Below, piece after piece: positions 11,335 through 22,712 of a stretch of 64,000 nt of DNA. This DNA is from Sphaerolaimus hirsutus. Taxonomy: Eukaryota > Nematoda > Chromadorea > Monhysterida > Sphaerolaimidae. The position numbers were made by a program, and so were the translations under genes. The DNA is taken from the NCBI GenBank assembly GCA_964036195.1, contig OZ038450.1, positions 10,914,701-10,978,700 on the forward strand. The letters are read 5' to 3'. Every line of letters starts with the position of its first letter. The stretch's first letter is position 1. Under the pieces are notes generated by a model. The model made no database searches and was not told the DNA's origin. It saw only the letters and a list, made by a program, of their open reading frames with translations.

Positions 11335-12817
11335 TAGTGATGTAAAGGCACCGGGGCACCGGTGCCCCGGTGCTGGGCACCGAAGGGCACCAGCACCGGT
11401 GCTGGTGCGGTGCCATTGCAATCTTCAGGGGTGCCATACCGGTGCCGGTGCCATTTTTTTCAGAACAGCACCGGTGCCGGTGCGGTGCGGTGCCATTTTT
11501 TTGCCGGTGCCAAAGGTGCTAGCACCAGGGCAAAGTAAAAGGCACCGGGGAAGGCTTCATGTGCTGTGCAATTTTGTCCATAGTATGTGCATATTCATAT
11601 TTCAAAAAACAGCGATATACCGTATATCCTTGAATAAGACCCCAGGGGTGTTATTATTTCGTCAGAGGTTTTGGAGGGGGGAGTTATTCAAGGGGGGGTA
11701 CTATTCAAGGGGGGAGTTATTTTTTCCTCAGAACTTCCAGGAAAACTTTCACTTTATTCATTGTTTGTATGCATTCCGTCAACACATCTAATGCAGAAAA
11801 TGACCAGTTCAACACTAACAAAACAACGTATCCATCTAAAAATTCGTGTTCAATCATCTAAACCTAAAAATATCATAGGCTAACATTCTTTTGTATTTTT
11901 CGTTTCACACACCAAACCCCATTCGATGAATCAGCCCAGACATAGCTTTATTTTTCTGTTTGTCTCGTTTTCATTTTCGTGTGTTGCTCATCGATCGTTT
12001 TACCCAGAGGGGGGACTTATTCAAGAGGGGGGACTTATTCAAGAGGGGGGACTTATTCAAGAGGGGGGAGTTATTCAAGGGGGGGGGGGCGTTATTTTTT
12101 CCTCACCTGGCCAACAGGGGGGTGTTATTCAAGGGGGGTATTATTCAAGGGGGGGGGCTTATTCAAGGATATACGGTATTTACCCAACCGTTTTTGCCTA
12201 TTTTGTAAACCTCCCATCAAATAAATATACCTACTGTGAAATCCATTATACCCAATACGTGATCTGATGAGCGAATCTAAAATTTTGTTGAATTTGAAAT
12301 CATTTTTATATTTTTTATTTATCTTACTTTTTTGTTCAAATTTTGTTGTCAGTTTATGACAGAGATAGTTCCATTCTCTGTACAGCAACGACTCCGATCA
12401 GTAGACAATAGTGGCTATGGACATTGTAATGAATTAAATATTTTATCTTTCATTTGTAATCGTTGTAATTGCTTCATAAAAGCGATTGCCACATCATTCT
12501 GATCATTTTAAGTGCTCAACCATCAAAATCGGTTGAAAATTCATGGAAATATGCACTTCCAAACGTGAGACCATTGAGAAACTGCCCGATATTTACTTCA
12601 GAAATTCCAGCCCGGTGCGGTGCCTTTCGGTGCTAGCACCGGCAACCCGCCGGTGCCCTTCGGTGCCGGTGCCATTTTTTCCAAAAGGCACCGGTGCCGG
12701 TGCGGTGCGGTGCCATTTTCTGGCCGGTGCCCCAGGGTGCCAGGTGCCCTTTTCATCCGTTGGCAAAGGTGCCGGTGCGGTGCGGTGCCATTTTTCCCGG
12801 TGCCTTTAACATCACTA
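11335..12817. mobile_element. hAT-like element with GGTGCCGGTGC repeat arms, carrying a nested element
   Basis: The ends TAGTGATGTAAAGGCACC and GGTGCCTTTAACATCACTA are near-perfect inverted repeats flanked by a perfect 8-bp duplication GCGGCGAC (11327-11334 and 12818-12825). Both arms are runs of GGTGCCGGTGCGGTGCC-type repeats. A CCGTATATCC element at 11620-12176 sits inside. No transposase. Confidence 0.9.
11620..12176. mobile_element. CCGTATATCCTTGAATAAGACC-type element, nested
   Basis: The inverted ends are CCGTATATCCTTGAATAAG and TTATTCAAGGATATACGG, flanked by TA. The interior holds tandem copies of GGGGGACTTATTCAAGAG. It is a sister type to the CCGTATTTCC family, with CTTGAATAA instead of CTCGAAATA words. 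Short ORFs here only translate the repeat. Confidence 0.75.
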
Positions 12818-12923
12818 GCGGCGACCATTGTACGAGGCCTAGGAAACCAACCCAATGCATACTGTGTCGATGCCGTGACAAACGACCAATATTTCGCACA
12901 TTTATCATTTTAACGATCGTTTA

Positions 12924-14302
12924 GCTGCGTTTACAGCTTGGCAGGTGAAACGAAAAATAAAATGCTACCGAAAAATTAATAGGTATTTTGTTTTATATTT
13001 TAATTTTAATATTCTAGTTTGATTCGAAATTTATGTTCAAAACTCGATTTTTCTCAAAAATTTACTATATGAAAGATATTATTAGGTTGTAAACTAAATA
13101 ACCTTAATTTTTTTGCGATTTCACATTCGTGCATCCCATTCTGTTGTACATTGACGGATATTAATGCCGTTCAAGAATGTTGGGGTTTGGGGTTGGGGCT
13201 ATGATGAAATCTTTTTGTTTCCTCGAATAATCCCCCAGTCCCGAGATAAGGGGGGTCTATAAAAACGTGGTCATTTTGAATGACTGATCTGGATGTTGGA
13301 CGGATCTTTGAAGCTCCATACATCAGCTATTTCTGGGCCGATCTGGGTCGATCAACGCTTAAAATAATCAATAACCTGGAAATTCCATTGTGATCGTCGG
13401 ATCATCTGTACATATAATTAGATTTCCCATACAAGAAAATATTGCGAACTCTAGTCTGAAGTTATCATTTTGAAAATGCATAGAGCCTGATAACCTGAGC
13501 ATCACAATGGAATCTCCAGGTTATTGTGATCATTTTAAATCTTCATCGATGAAAATCGGCTGAGAAACGCTCGAGAGTAAGAGTTTTGATGTTGCACACA
13601 TGCAGTTATTTAAATATGTGGATGGGAGGCGAAAGTTTGAAGTGCTATAACTTTTGATTGGAAAGAGTTATTGAACTCATTCTTTTGACATACGACTTCT
13701 TGTGGTCTAAAGTATGATATACAATAGCATGTACATTTTTTAATGTTCAAATTTATTTTACGCGTTTGAAAACCGGGTCAAATCGGCATAAGGAATTTAG
13801 ACATTACTAATACGACCGCAAAAATAGAATCTGATGGTTGTCTCGATCATTTTAAGTGCTGAATGGTCCAAATCGGCCTAGAAATGACAGAGTTATTAAG
13901 CTTCTAACTCAATCAGCATGATCGGCAATGCAAAATGACCACGTTTTTATAGACACCCCTTCTCTCGGGACTGGGGGATTATTCGAGGAAACAAAAAGAT
14001 TTCATCATAGCCCCAACCCCAAACCTCAACATACTCGAACGGCATTAATATCCGCCAATGTACAACAGAATGGGACGCATGAATGTGAAATCGCAAAAAA
14101 TTAAGGTTATTTAGTTTACAACCTAATATTTCATAATTTGAACAAAAACAGTATGATGGCAAATGGGTAGGTTTTGGTGGGTGGGTGTTGGGTGAGGGCA
14201 AATAATTACATTTTTCTCTCAAACATCATCAAAAAATCAAAATTGTAATTTTTCGGTATCATTTTCAATAAAATGTTCCACCTGTCTAGCTGTAAACGCA
14301 GC
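12924..14302. mobile_element. 1.4-kb fold-back element ending 28 bp before a nervy splice acceptor
   Basis: The ends GCTGCGTTTACAGC and GCTGTAAACGCAGC are inverted and TA-flanked (12922-12923 and 14303-14304). Inside, about 200 bp at 13085-13285 is repeated in inverse orientation at about 13940-14132, including CCTCGAATAATCCCCCAGTC. The central 650 bp is single-copy and has no convincing ORF. The right end lies 28 bp upstream of the first recognised nervy exon. Confidence 0.75.
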
Positions 14303-14330
14303 TAAAAACCGGTGTATTTTCGCAACGCAG

Positions 14331-17300
14331 AATCGTCGTTGACAGCAGCCATGGAGAGCGAGGCGGCCTACAGCGTTCTACCAGCCGACAAACAGGTCGC
14401 CAAGCTGAAGCTCTTCATGGAGACCGTGTATCGCTGTTCACTAAGTTTGGGCACTCAACGGGCCCTAATCGTTCGCAGTCTGATCATCGACGTAGTGGTA
14501 AGTTGGACAACGGCCTAGTACACATCTAAACCCATTATACATCTAAACCCGCCATCCATATAATTCTACCCATCACACATCTAGGATTAAGAGATTAGCG
14601 TATTGTTTGTCACGCCCGCTCTACAGTGGGTGGCAAACAGAAAGGTATAGACCTCTATGCTGTTGTGTTTACCACTATCGTCGAACCAAATTCGCTCGCG
14701 CTGACGATGGGAAAAATTAGCGTGTCAATAAAAACACAAAAACAAAAATGGAAATGGAAATGGAAACGGAATCGGAAATTTTTTTGCACTTGCCGAAAAA
14801 CGGAAACTTGACAAATGAAATGACGGAAAATGGAAACAGAAAATTTGTTGAAATTCTGCCGGAAACCGGCACAGGGTCGTAAGTTGACACCCACAGCGCG
14901 GAATGGAACGTATAAAACTGAAAACAACATTCCATTTGCAAAAATGTTACAGACAGCCAAAGTGTCCGCCGATGAGTTCTTCGAGAAGCTCCAGAAGGAA
15001 ACGCAGTTCCCGCTGCGCGAATACGTGGTGCCGTTCATGCGCCACGCGCTCCCCATACTACGCGAGCTGTACAACACCAAGGTTGTCATACAGTGAATGT
15101 TTTACTGGGGCTCCAAACTCAACTTTTTACTACCTCGAGTTCGAGTCACAACCATCAAATTTTTGATGGGGGCGGCGAGTCAGTTGATTAAATTAGTGAA
15201 AATCGCGATGCGAGATGGGGAAAATATCAAGTATCGAGTTCGGTCATATTTTTTTCGGTCGAGTCGAGATTTTTGGCTACTATTTTTTATATCCAGACGC
15301 GAGTTTAATCCAGTTCAACCCCTGATGTTTTCCAGTACTTTAAACATTTTTCAATACACAGTTCCCGCTGTTGAGGGTTGGGTGGTTGTATAAAAATTTC
15401 ACTTTTAATAACATAACTAACTTAATTAACCATAACTAGTTTTATGGGAGGTAGCGGTTTCGGTGGGGAAAATGTGCTGGGAATGGGAACGTATCCCGAA
15501 CCGGTATGACAGAACTGGATAATTGAACAAAATGTCAGCCAGTTTCTGTGGCTAAGATACCCGATATCTGTGGCTAAGCTATATCCTTTAATAAGACCAG
15601 TGTTGAAAAATACCCCCATGAATAACTCCCCCTGTTGGCGAGGAGAAATAACCCACCTTGAATAACACCCCCTTGAATAACACCCCCTTGAATAACAGCC
15701 CCTTGAATAACACCCCCTTGAATATCTCCCCCTCAAAAATTATTACGAAATAAAAACTCCCCTGAGGTCGTATTCGAGGATATACGGTAAAATGACACTA
15801 AGCACAATAGTTAAAGTGCACACCACGCATGTACAGGCGTCACTGGGTGACCTGTGGGGAGAGCTATTCTCGGCACCAGAAACGCGCTCCCTGCAAGCAC
15901 AGTCATCAAACGCGCTACAAGTGGACGTGCACACTACCAGCGCGCTGTCAGTGCTGCTCGGCCGCACCGCGCCCACGTCCCACCCAGCCAAAGAGTCGCC
16001 CAGAGCACGATTGCAAAACAACGCATCCAGCAGCCAGCAAAGCAGCGAAACTCAATTGTCAGTTCCGATGACGCAGAAGCGCCCGTACAATTTTGTAGCT
16101 GCAGACACTACCGCCGGGCAGAACGACGCACGCGCGAATAAGAAATTCAGGTGCAGACTCACCGATTAATAAGATACCCAGTTTTTTAATAAACAAATTT
16201 ACATCATCGGGCCAGCTCATTTCAAGTGATTTCATGACCATCCATTGCGCAGGTACGATGCGGGCGAACAGGGGCCGTCTGTGAGCGGGCGCGCTGCTGC
16301 GGGGCCGTCGCGCCGCTCGCCCGTGCCGCGGCCGCTGGCCAGCCTGCTCGCGGTCAAGCCGCCGCTCGACCAGGTCGGCAAGGCGCGCAGCGACTTCGCG
16401 CTGCAGCGCCACGCCGAAATCAGGCAATACACAATGCCGCTGCTGAACGTGGGCGCCGGCGGGCCCAGGTGATCATCATTAATCGTCCTTGTCGCTTGCG
16501 ACAATCCAACGGCGTAAATAGCACCGCTCTGCGTAGCCAAGCGGGGGACAAGAGGCCCCACTCGCCGATGGGCCGTTCGGCGTCGACGCTGGACGCGATG
16601 AGCCGGCACATGCAGTGGTCCGTCGCGGCCGCGGCCGCCGCCGCGCTCGCCAACATGAAGGATGTGGACGGCGCGAGCACCAGCTCGGCACTCGCCGCTG
16701 GATCCTCTGCGGCAGACATCAAATCCAACAGTATCAGTACGTTTGGGTTCAACTTAAAGCACTATTGGCGCCCCCCACACTAGTTGAACCAGCAACTAGT
16801 ACATTCGTGTGTCAACTGGACATTGAGTACACACAATCGTTCAAATTTTGTGTTTGGTGGGCGGGGTTTAGGTCGTCATTTGCATTTTTTGTACAAACAT
16901 TATCAAATGTGTTTGTGTCAATTTCAAAAACTGTGATGGTCATTCAAAATGGTCATTTAAATATGAGGTGAAAAATGATATTATTTTCTGAGGTCTGCAT
17001 TTTATCTATGTGAAAGGCCATTTTGCGATTTAGTAAAAAAACACTGCTTGAATGTTTGATGTATGTGACTTGCTGAAACCACATGCACACAAATGTTTGA
17101 ATGAAAATGTGTCAACTGCACGTGCGTCGTGCATGCAGTTGGCACACGCCAAATTTTTCACTGTTAGCCAGTTTGTGGGCCACCATTAGCAAAAATGTTT
17201 GAGCTATTTGTACTGTAAAGTGGCAAATGTGTCGCAGTGGCGGGGATGATCGGAACGGACGCGCCATCAAGTGCTGCATCGGGCCTCGTCGCCTCATCAA

Positions 17301-19772
17301 TGAATAATACGAATGCTGCTGCAGTGGGCACATCAACAGTCATACCAGCCATCACCAGTCAACACAACGCCCATGCGCCATCAACCAAGCTGTGTATACA
17401 GCAGTCAGCAGGCCAATTTTGCCGCCGCTCCACAGCGCCAAGTTTATTCGTCAATAGCACAGCCATATCACTGAACGATATCGTCGGTGTGGGCGGCACT
17501 GCTGTCACCACTTCACAGGTAAACATTCGAGTAGCTTACGCTATTTTCAAATTGCAAAATACGTTTATTGATGCAACCGCACAGTCAGCGGCGCCAACAA
17601 CAATTCCACATTTGCTGGAAACACAAAGCGGCCATATCACCACGACGCCATTTTTGACACAGTCAGATTGGAACTCATTAGATTCGGTGAGCACACTGTT
17701 CGGTACGCAATACTCGAGTATGTATACGTATTTTCAGAGTAAAGGTACCTAAATACGTTTTAACAACTATGATTCAAAATACACCCAAAGCTATCAGTTT
17801 ATGCTTCTCCCCTTATCGGAGTGAGAAAGTTAGTTTGAAAAATGTCAACCTGTGCACTGTTTGAACTGAAAGTACAGCTCGACGTAAAATGCAGTTTCAC
17901 AAAAACGTAATAGGTAGGTATTTATCAAAAATTGAATTACAAAATTAAAATGGATGATGGTACCGGTACCGGTCTCAAATTTGTCATGTCCTAAGTCCTA
18001 ATTAGTGATGTAAAAAGCGCCAAGACTTTGGTGTCAAGCGCCAAAAACGCCGTGGCGTCTTGCCAACACCGAACGCCCAGCGACAAAGTCGCGATCGCGC
18101 TTTTCATCGCCATCGCGCCAAGCAATGGCGCAACGGCAAGATATCGCCAAGCGCCAACAGCAACATGGTGCTTTTTGCTTTGCTGCTAGCGCGGTGCGCC
18201 AGCGCCATATGGCGCTTTTACAAAACTAGTGGTCACAATACCTTGATCGTGCTTAAAACGGTCAAGGTATTGGTTTATTATTAGACTTATTCATCACAAA
18301 TTGGAGAAATCTGTGTCATCATGAATTTTTTTGTGACACTCCAAAACTCCATTTTACAGCGAGCTGTACATCGACCCTTAATGAGTGAATGGATGAAAAA
18401 TGAATGAATGAAGAACAGAATGAATGAATAATGAATAAAGAACACGGGTAATGAACAGAGCCGCCCGGCCAACCCAAAATGCTACCCATATCAGTGGACG
18501 CTTATTTAGCTACTCTAACTGCACACACACACCGTTCAGTGACCTGGCCACACGCAGCTGTTCCACGCCATGGGCGGGCTGGTGGACAAGCTGCGCGAAG
18601 AGATGTACGTGATGCAGCATCGAGTGCACCTGTCGCAGCTGTGGCAACAGCAGCAGCAGGAACAGCAACAGCAACAGTCCGCGACGCACGAGCGACGTCC
18701 CAGTCAGACGAATGTCGACGCGGCTATCAAGGAGGTCAAGCGCGCCGCCTTGGAGGAGCTGAACAAGGCTGTAGCGGCAGCTGAGAGCAAGGCGGCGGCC
18801 ATGGTTACCGCTGAGAGGACACATCTGGAGCGCATGCTGCTCGCTGCCAACGTGCAGCTCGACCGACCGGAGGTAAAAATACAGTATTTACCTATTTTAC
18901 ATAAGATGGCCTTCGCACAGTTTCCTATGGCGGCAGAAACTTAGTGTTTCAACCATTTCTGTGATGGAAATCGAACACTTTACATGTGCTCAGTCGGTCA
19001 TGGTTTGATTTTGATCGCGCTCGCTGCTTATGAATTTTTAAAGATGACTTTATGATGCACACAAAACAAGACGAGAACCTGATGAAAACTCTTGTAATTG
19101 TAAAAATGAAAATTCAAATTTTTACGAATTCAAGAACGATGTGACTTGATTCATCAAAACAACATTTTTATAGGCCATGCGGTCGTCTTGTCACGATAGC
19201 CACTGGCGCAACTCCATTCAAAAGTCAAAAATCGAACATTTGAAAAGGCACCTAAAAAGGCTACTTTTAAACAACAGAAATATCATTCCTCGCAGAACTG
19301 CCGGAACTGCGGGCGGCAGGCGGGTCAGGCGTGCGGCGGGTGCAACCGGGCGCGCTACTGCGGCACGTTCTGCCAGCACCGGCACTGGACCAATCACAAG
19401 GCGGAGTGCTCGCGCGACGACTCCACAGGCGGCAAGGCCGGCTGCGGCGGCACCATCGCCCCCAAGTCGACCAGCGCGTCTGCGTCCCGACCGGCCGTCA
19501 GGTGCCAATCCCAGAGCCTGTAAAATGCCCTGTAAAATGTGAAATGTCATGCAAAGTGTCAAAAGTCATGTAAAATGCCCTGCAAAATGGCTAACGTAGG
19601 TTTTTCACATGACATTTCACATTTTACAGGGCACTTTACGGAGTCTGGGACTGCTCCCAGGACGATCAAAGTGGAAAAGGATGTGGAATTGTGTGAGAAA
19701 GTTGCGGTAATCGGTAGACCGGCCAGCCCGGTCAGTTGCAGCCACCGGCGGACCGACGCAAAGAGTGTGTGA
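14331..19772 (+). CDS. nvy: nervy/CBFA2T (ETO family) transcriptional corepressor, 5' end not found
   Basis: Ten exons with matching phases: 14331-14497, 14953-15081, 15837-16150, 16253-16468, 16537-16730 (or 16736), 17238-17518, 17585-17686, 18558-18872, 19296-19501, 19661-19772; about 678 codons. Exons 1-2 encode NHR1/TAFH (KLKLFMETVYRCS, then FFEKLQKETQFPLREYVVPF). Exon 7 and the start of exon 8 form an NHR2-like segment (SDWNSLDS joined to LFHAMGGLVDKLREEM). The rest of exon 8 is NHR3 (EVKRAALEELNKAVAAAESK). Exon 9 is a MYND zinc finger with all eight ligands (CRNCGR, CGGC, YCGTFCQHRHW, H, C). ETO proteins bridge DNA-bound factors to nuclear corepressor and HDAC complexes; NHR2 oligomerises and MYND contacts corepressors. 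MYND plus TAFH excludes TAF4 and DEAF1. The last intron is an introner. ATG 14351 has a strong start context (GCAGCCATGG), but exon 1 continues upstream in frame. The middle exons are Ala/Ser-rich and poorly conserved. Confidence 0.88.
14718..14897. mobile_element. small GGAAAACGG-family element in nervy intron 1
   Basis: The degenerate left end (GTGTCAATAAAAAC) and right end (GTAAGTTGACACCC) match the GGGTGTCAAC ends of the 1595-2158 element. The interior is AAATGGAAATGGAAACGG repeats. The target duplication is no longer clear. Confidence 0.6.
15577..15787. mobile_element. CCTTGAATAA-type element in nervy intron 2
   Basis: The right end GAGGATATACGG and five tandem CCCCCTTGAATAACA words identify it as a member of the 11620-12176 family. 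The left end (TATATCCTTTAATAAGACC) is degenerate. It ends 49 bp before the exon 3 acceptor. Confidence 0.65.
16737..17237 (+). other. nervy intron 5, unresolved repeat-like content
   Basis: The intron between exons 5 and 6 (GTATCA at 16731 or GTACGT at 16737, to CAG at 17237). It contains a short inverted repeat at about 17108-17145 (TGTCAACTGCACG...CATGCAGTTGGCACA) and TTTGTGT/ACAAATGTTTGA words, but no complete element could be delimited. Confidence 0.4.
18003..18233. mobile_element. GGCGCCAAGC-repeat element in nervy intron 7
   Basis: It starts TAGTGATGTAAAAAGCGCCA, the same end as the hAT-like 42541-44516 element, and is filled with AGCGCCA/TGGCGC words. The right end (GCGCTTTTACAAAACTA) is degenerate and no clean 8-bp duplication is left. 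Confidence 0.6.
18369..18450. repeat. ATGAATGA-type microsatellite
   Basis: Imperfect tandem tetranucleotides (AATGAATGAATGAAGAAC and variants) in the nervy intron upstream of the NHR2/NHR3 exon. Confidence 0.7.
19502..19660 (+). mobile_element. introner: fold-back transposon forming the last nervy intron
   Basis: The element (19502-19657) begins GTGCCAATCCCAGAGCCTG and ends, read inward on the other strand, GGAGCAGTCCCAGACTCCG. Its arms are imperfect inverted copies rich in TGTAAAATG and TGTCATG words. CAG lies on both sides (19499-19501 and 19658-19660), giving CAG/GTGCCA at the 5' splice site and CTGCTCCCAG at the 3' splice site. Removing 19502-19660 leaves codon AG+G intact and opens 36 further codons to a TGA; retaining it ends translation 13 codons after the exon edge. 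Closely related to the STARD10 intron at 22845-23039. Confidence 0.9.
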
Positions 19773-20620
19773 TCAGTATCGGTGGGAGATAACGGGAAAC
19801 AACAATGAGCAGTTGAAAGACGGACCTAACAATTATCAAATGACTATCAAATAACTACTTTTCAAACTTTAGATTGAACAAAGGTTGATACAATTTCGCA
19901 TTAATTTGACATTGAGAATTGGCTTGAATCATTCTAGTCATCATTTAAAACCAATTTACTCGTCTCTGGTACAGGAAATTGAAGCAAATTATTCCAATTG
20001 CTGATGAGATTGCATATTTTATTACATAGGTACTTCATTTTTTAGTGAAAATTGTTGATCATGTCAATGAATGTCAGATCCATACAGAACACGTCGACTG
20101 TAGCTAATACTCTACCATTTATTCATTTATTCATAAAACTCGATATATTTTCACCCTACCCACATGTCTGCGTCGATTAGGTAGGTGAAACCACCTGCAT
20201 ACTAACGATACCCATAGAATCAAAAATATCAAAAGTCTCTACTGTGTTATAAATAGTTTATAAATAGCTACAGTGTTGTGATTACAGTTCTGGAAAAATA
20301 AATCAATTACACAGGTATGAAGCTCGCACTCAAGAACGTTGAATAAGAAAAGTATTTTTCATTCAAGCATTCAAACTTAAAACATCAATGTGAAAAAGTG
20401 CAAAAATGCATGAAAACATCCGAAGCGACACCGACCCCTTCACATGCCAATATTTGAGCACAATTTGGAATCAGAGAGTAACAAATTCTGTAGACATGTG
20501 TAAAAAATCAAATAGTAATGGGATTTATTTATGTCGGTAAACCATTCACCGGTAATGTGCACATCAGTGTGAACCAATATGTAGTACATATAATTATTTG
20601 TAAAAATATTCAGTATGGAG
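19773..20620. other. nervy 3' flank
   Basis: AT-rich sequence after the nervy stop with an AATAAA at about 20297 that could serve as a polyadenylation signal. No other gene or repeat boundary is seen. Confidence 0.4.
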
Positions 20621-21104
20621 CGATTACAGCTCGGGCGTAAAATTCGAGCGTAAAATTCCATCGCAAAATTGATTACATAAAAGTGGATGATGATACAGGT
20701 CTGCAATTTTTCATGGAGAATATGTTTATCAATACCTTCATTGTGTCCGAGAGTCATCATCCACAGTCACTGCAATTTGATTGTGGAAATTCAAAAATTT
20801 CTATTTTACGCTGGAATTTTACGCCAGCTGAAGAAAAATCAATTCTACGCTATGTCATTGCATGCAATCACCTGGCGTAGAATTGACTTTTCTTCAGCTG
20901 GCGTAAAATTCCAGCGTAAAATAGAAATTTTTGAATTTCCACAATCAAATTGCAGTGACTGTGGATGATGACTCTCGGACACAATGAAGGTATTGATAAA
21001 CATATTCTCCATGAAAAATTGCAGACCTGTATCATCATCCACTTTTATGTAATCAATTTTGCGATGGAATTTTACGCTCGAATTTTACGCCCGAGCTGTA
21101 ATCG
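20621..21104. repeat. 0.48-kb near-perfect palindrome (fold-back element B)
   Basis: Arms of about 230 bp (20621-20850 and 20875-21104) are near-identical inverted copies around a 24-base centre. The ends read CGATTACAGCTCGGGCGTAA inverted. The arms carry repeated GCGTAAAATTC words. It shares the inner ATCAATACCTTCATTGTGTCC block with the palindrome at 10394-10911. Short ORFs here simply read the arms. Confidence 0.92.
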
Positions 21105-22712
21105 TAGCAGTAATGGCACATACACCACACACTGAAATTTTGAGCTGGGGGAAGAAGGTGAATTGACATTCCTGGTTATTTAAGCAATTCACATGTAGGT
21201 TAAAATGTTTTCCTTATATAGTGTTCCGTTCAGTCGATCGTTCAATTTATTTCCACAATTTAGTTCTGCTTCCAAAAAACCTTTGAAAGCATAACTCACA
21301 ATTCCAGTGTGTGGTGCATCAATAAATATTTATGATAAATACTCAGAGTAGTTAAATGGACAGGGCTGTTTGAAGTAAATATAAATACACAGTACATTTT
21401 CCGGAAGAAACTGTCCGAGCGACATTGGCATAACGTCATTACTGTAGTGCATTTGTCATGAATCACTATTGCATTTTGTATTCTAAAAATTTGTGTGTGG
21501 GTCTTTTCTTCTCGTAAAAACCGCCTTACGCATTTTGGCCATGTGCCAAAAATTAATATATTTGGATACAGTTTGTAGTTAACGGTGTAATGTGCTCTAA
21601 TGAGACTGTTGATGTTCAATTCAGCTGGGTGAGTTTTCATCAATGGAATTAATGGTAGCCAACAATATTTCGGCTTCTGGAAATAAAATGTATAGTAGGG
21701 TGGGTATTTCATTTCTTCTTTTTTTTTGCAAAAGGTCAGTTCAAAGGTTGTCAGTTGGTGGTTTGCCAGCCGAAGACTTAAACCAGTGAGAATGCAGAGT
21801 ACCTAGTCTGCTGAGTTTTACACAAAATGCATACACGTAAATTGAGATGGAAAAAAGCACCCAGGCCTATTTTTTTCAAAAAGCACTTTTTGTTTTTTTT
21901 AAACTACTTTGAGCTATTTTTAAGCCATTTTGGAATATTTCATCCCATTTCAGTATACCTTGAAAACCCCTGATATATTATACCCCAGCATCCCCAGAAA
22001 ATCTTAAAGCTACCTGTCCTTCTGGAGGAGCTATTTACTATCTATCTGATGCCCTGCAGTGGTCCAAATCATGACCCCTGTGTCCCAGCATAGTAAAATA
22101 AATAGTTTGAGTGGTAGGGGCAGATAGATAGCTGAGATTTTAGTGGGGGTTATAGCCCACAACTGGCCAAAGTTGATAAAAATATTCAAAAACTGGAATA
22201 ATTTTTTGGCCAACACATTTAAAAAAGTGCTTTTTAAAAACGTGCTGGCCATCCCTATTGCAGCTGAGCTGCAGTAAAATAGATCTGAGAGTTTGTCCAT
22301 TTTTACACCATCATCACAGCCAGATGCTGACAAGAGATTCTATGTTAGAATTCAGCTAAGGTCCTTCTAACAGAAGGGAATAAACAGGGTGTTTGAATGA
22401 CTTGTAGTCAGGGTGATATGTGTACATAAATGTTCGACTGGCTGCCGGGGATCGGGTCACGTATGAGAACTTGTCCTTTAGTCCGACCTATCCAAGCGAT
22501 TTGACCCACGTCCAAGTCCAAGCGATGTTTCCCTAATTTTTTGCTCAAAATCGCTAAAATGTGCTCCATTTTGCCAATTTTCACATTCATAATCGCTATT
22601 TTCTATCGCTATTTATATACCTATTTTTACCCCTTTTTTTTGTAGCGATGTCAAAAAGTTGGCAAGCTGACAAGTTCTCATACGGGGACTCTTCCGCTGC
22701 CGGGAACAATGG
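21105..22712. other. spacer between the convergent nervy and STARD10 genes
   Basis: No gene. At about 21850-22255 an AAAAAGCACTTTTT...AAAGTGCTTTTTAAAA inverted repeat encloses GATAGATAGCTGAG words also present near 48300-48720 and 59380-59460, marking a dispersed repeat. About 22470-22620 carries GCGATTTTGA/TCAAAATCGC words of the same repeat group. Confidence 0.4.

Noticed and set aside
13947-14222. minus-strand 91-codon ORF
   Set aside because: It lies within the inverted arm of the 12924-14302 element and is partly mirrored on the other arm.
14331-19772. TAF4 or DEAF1 as identity of the TAFH/MYND gene
   Set aside because: TAF4 has TAFH but no MYND, DEAF1 has MYND with SAND and no TAFH; the combination with NHR2/NHR3 is specific to the ETO/nervy family.
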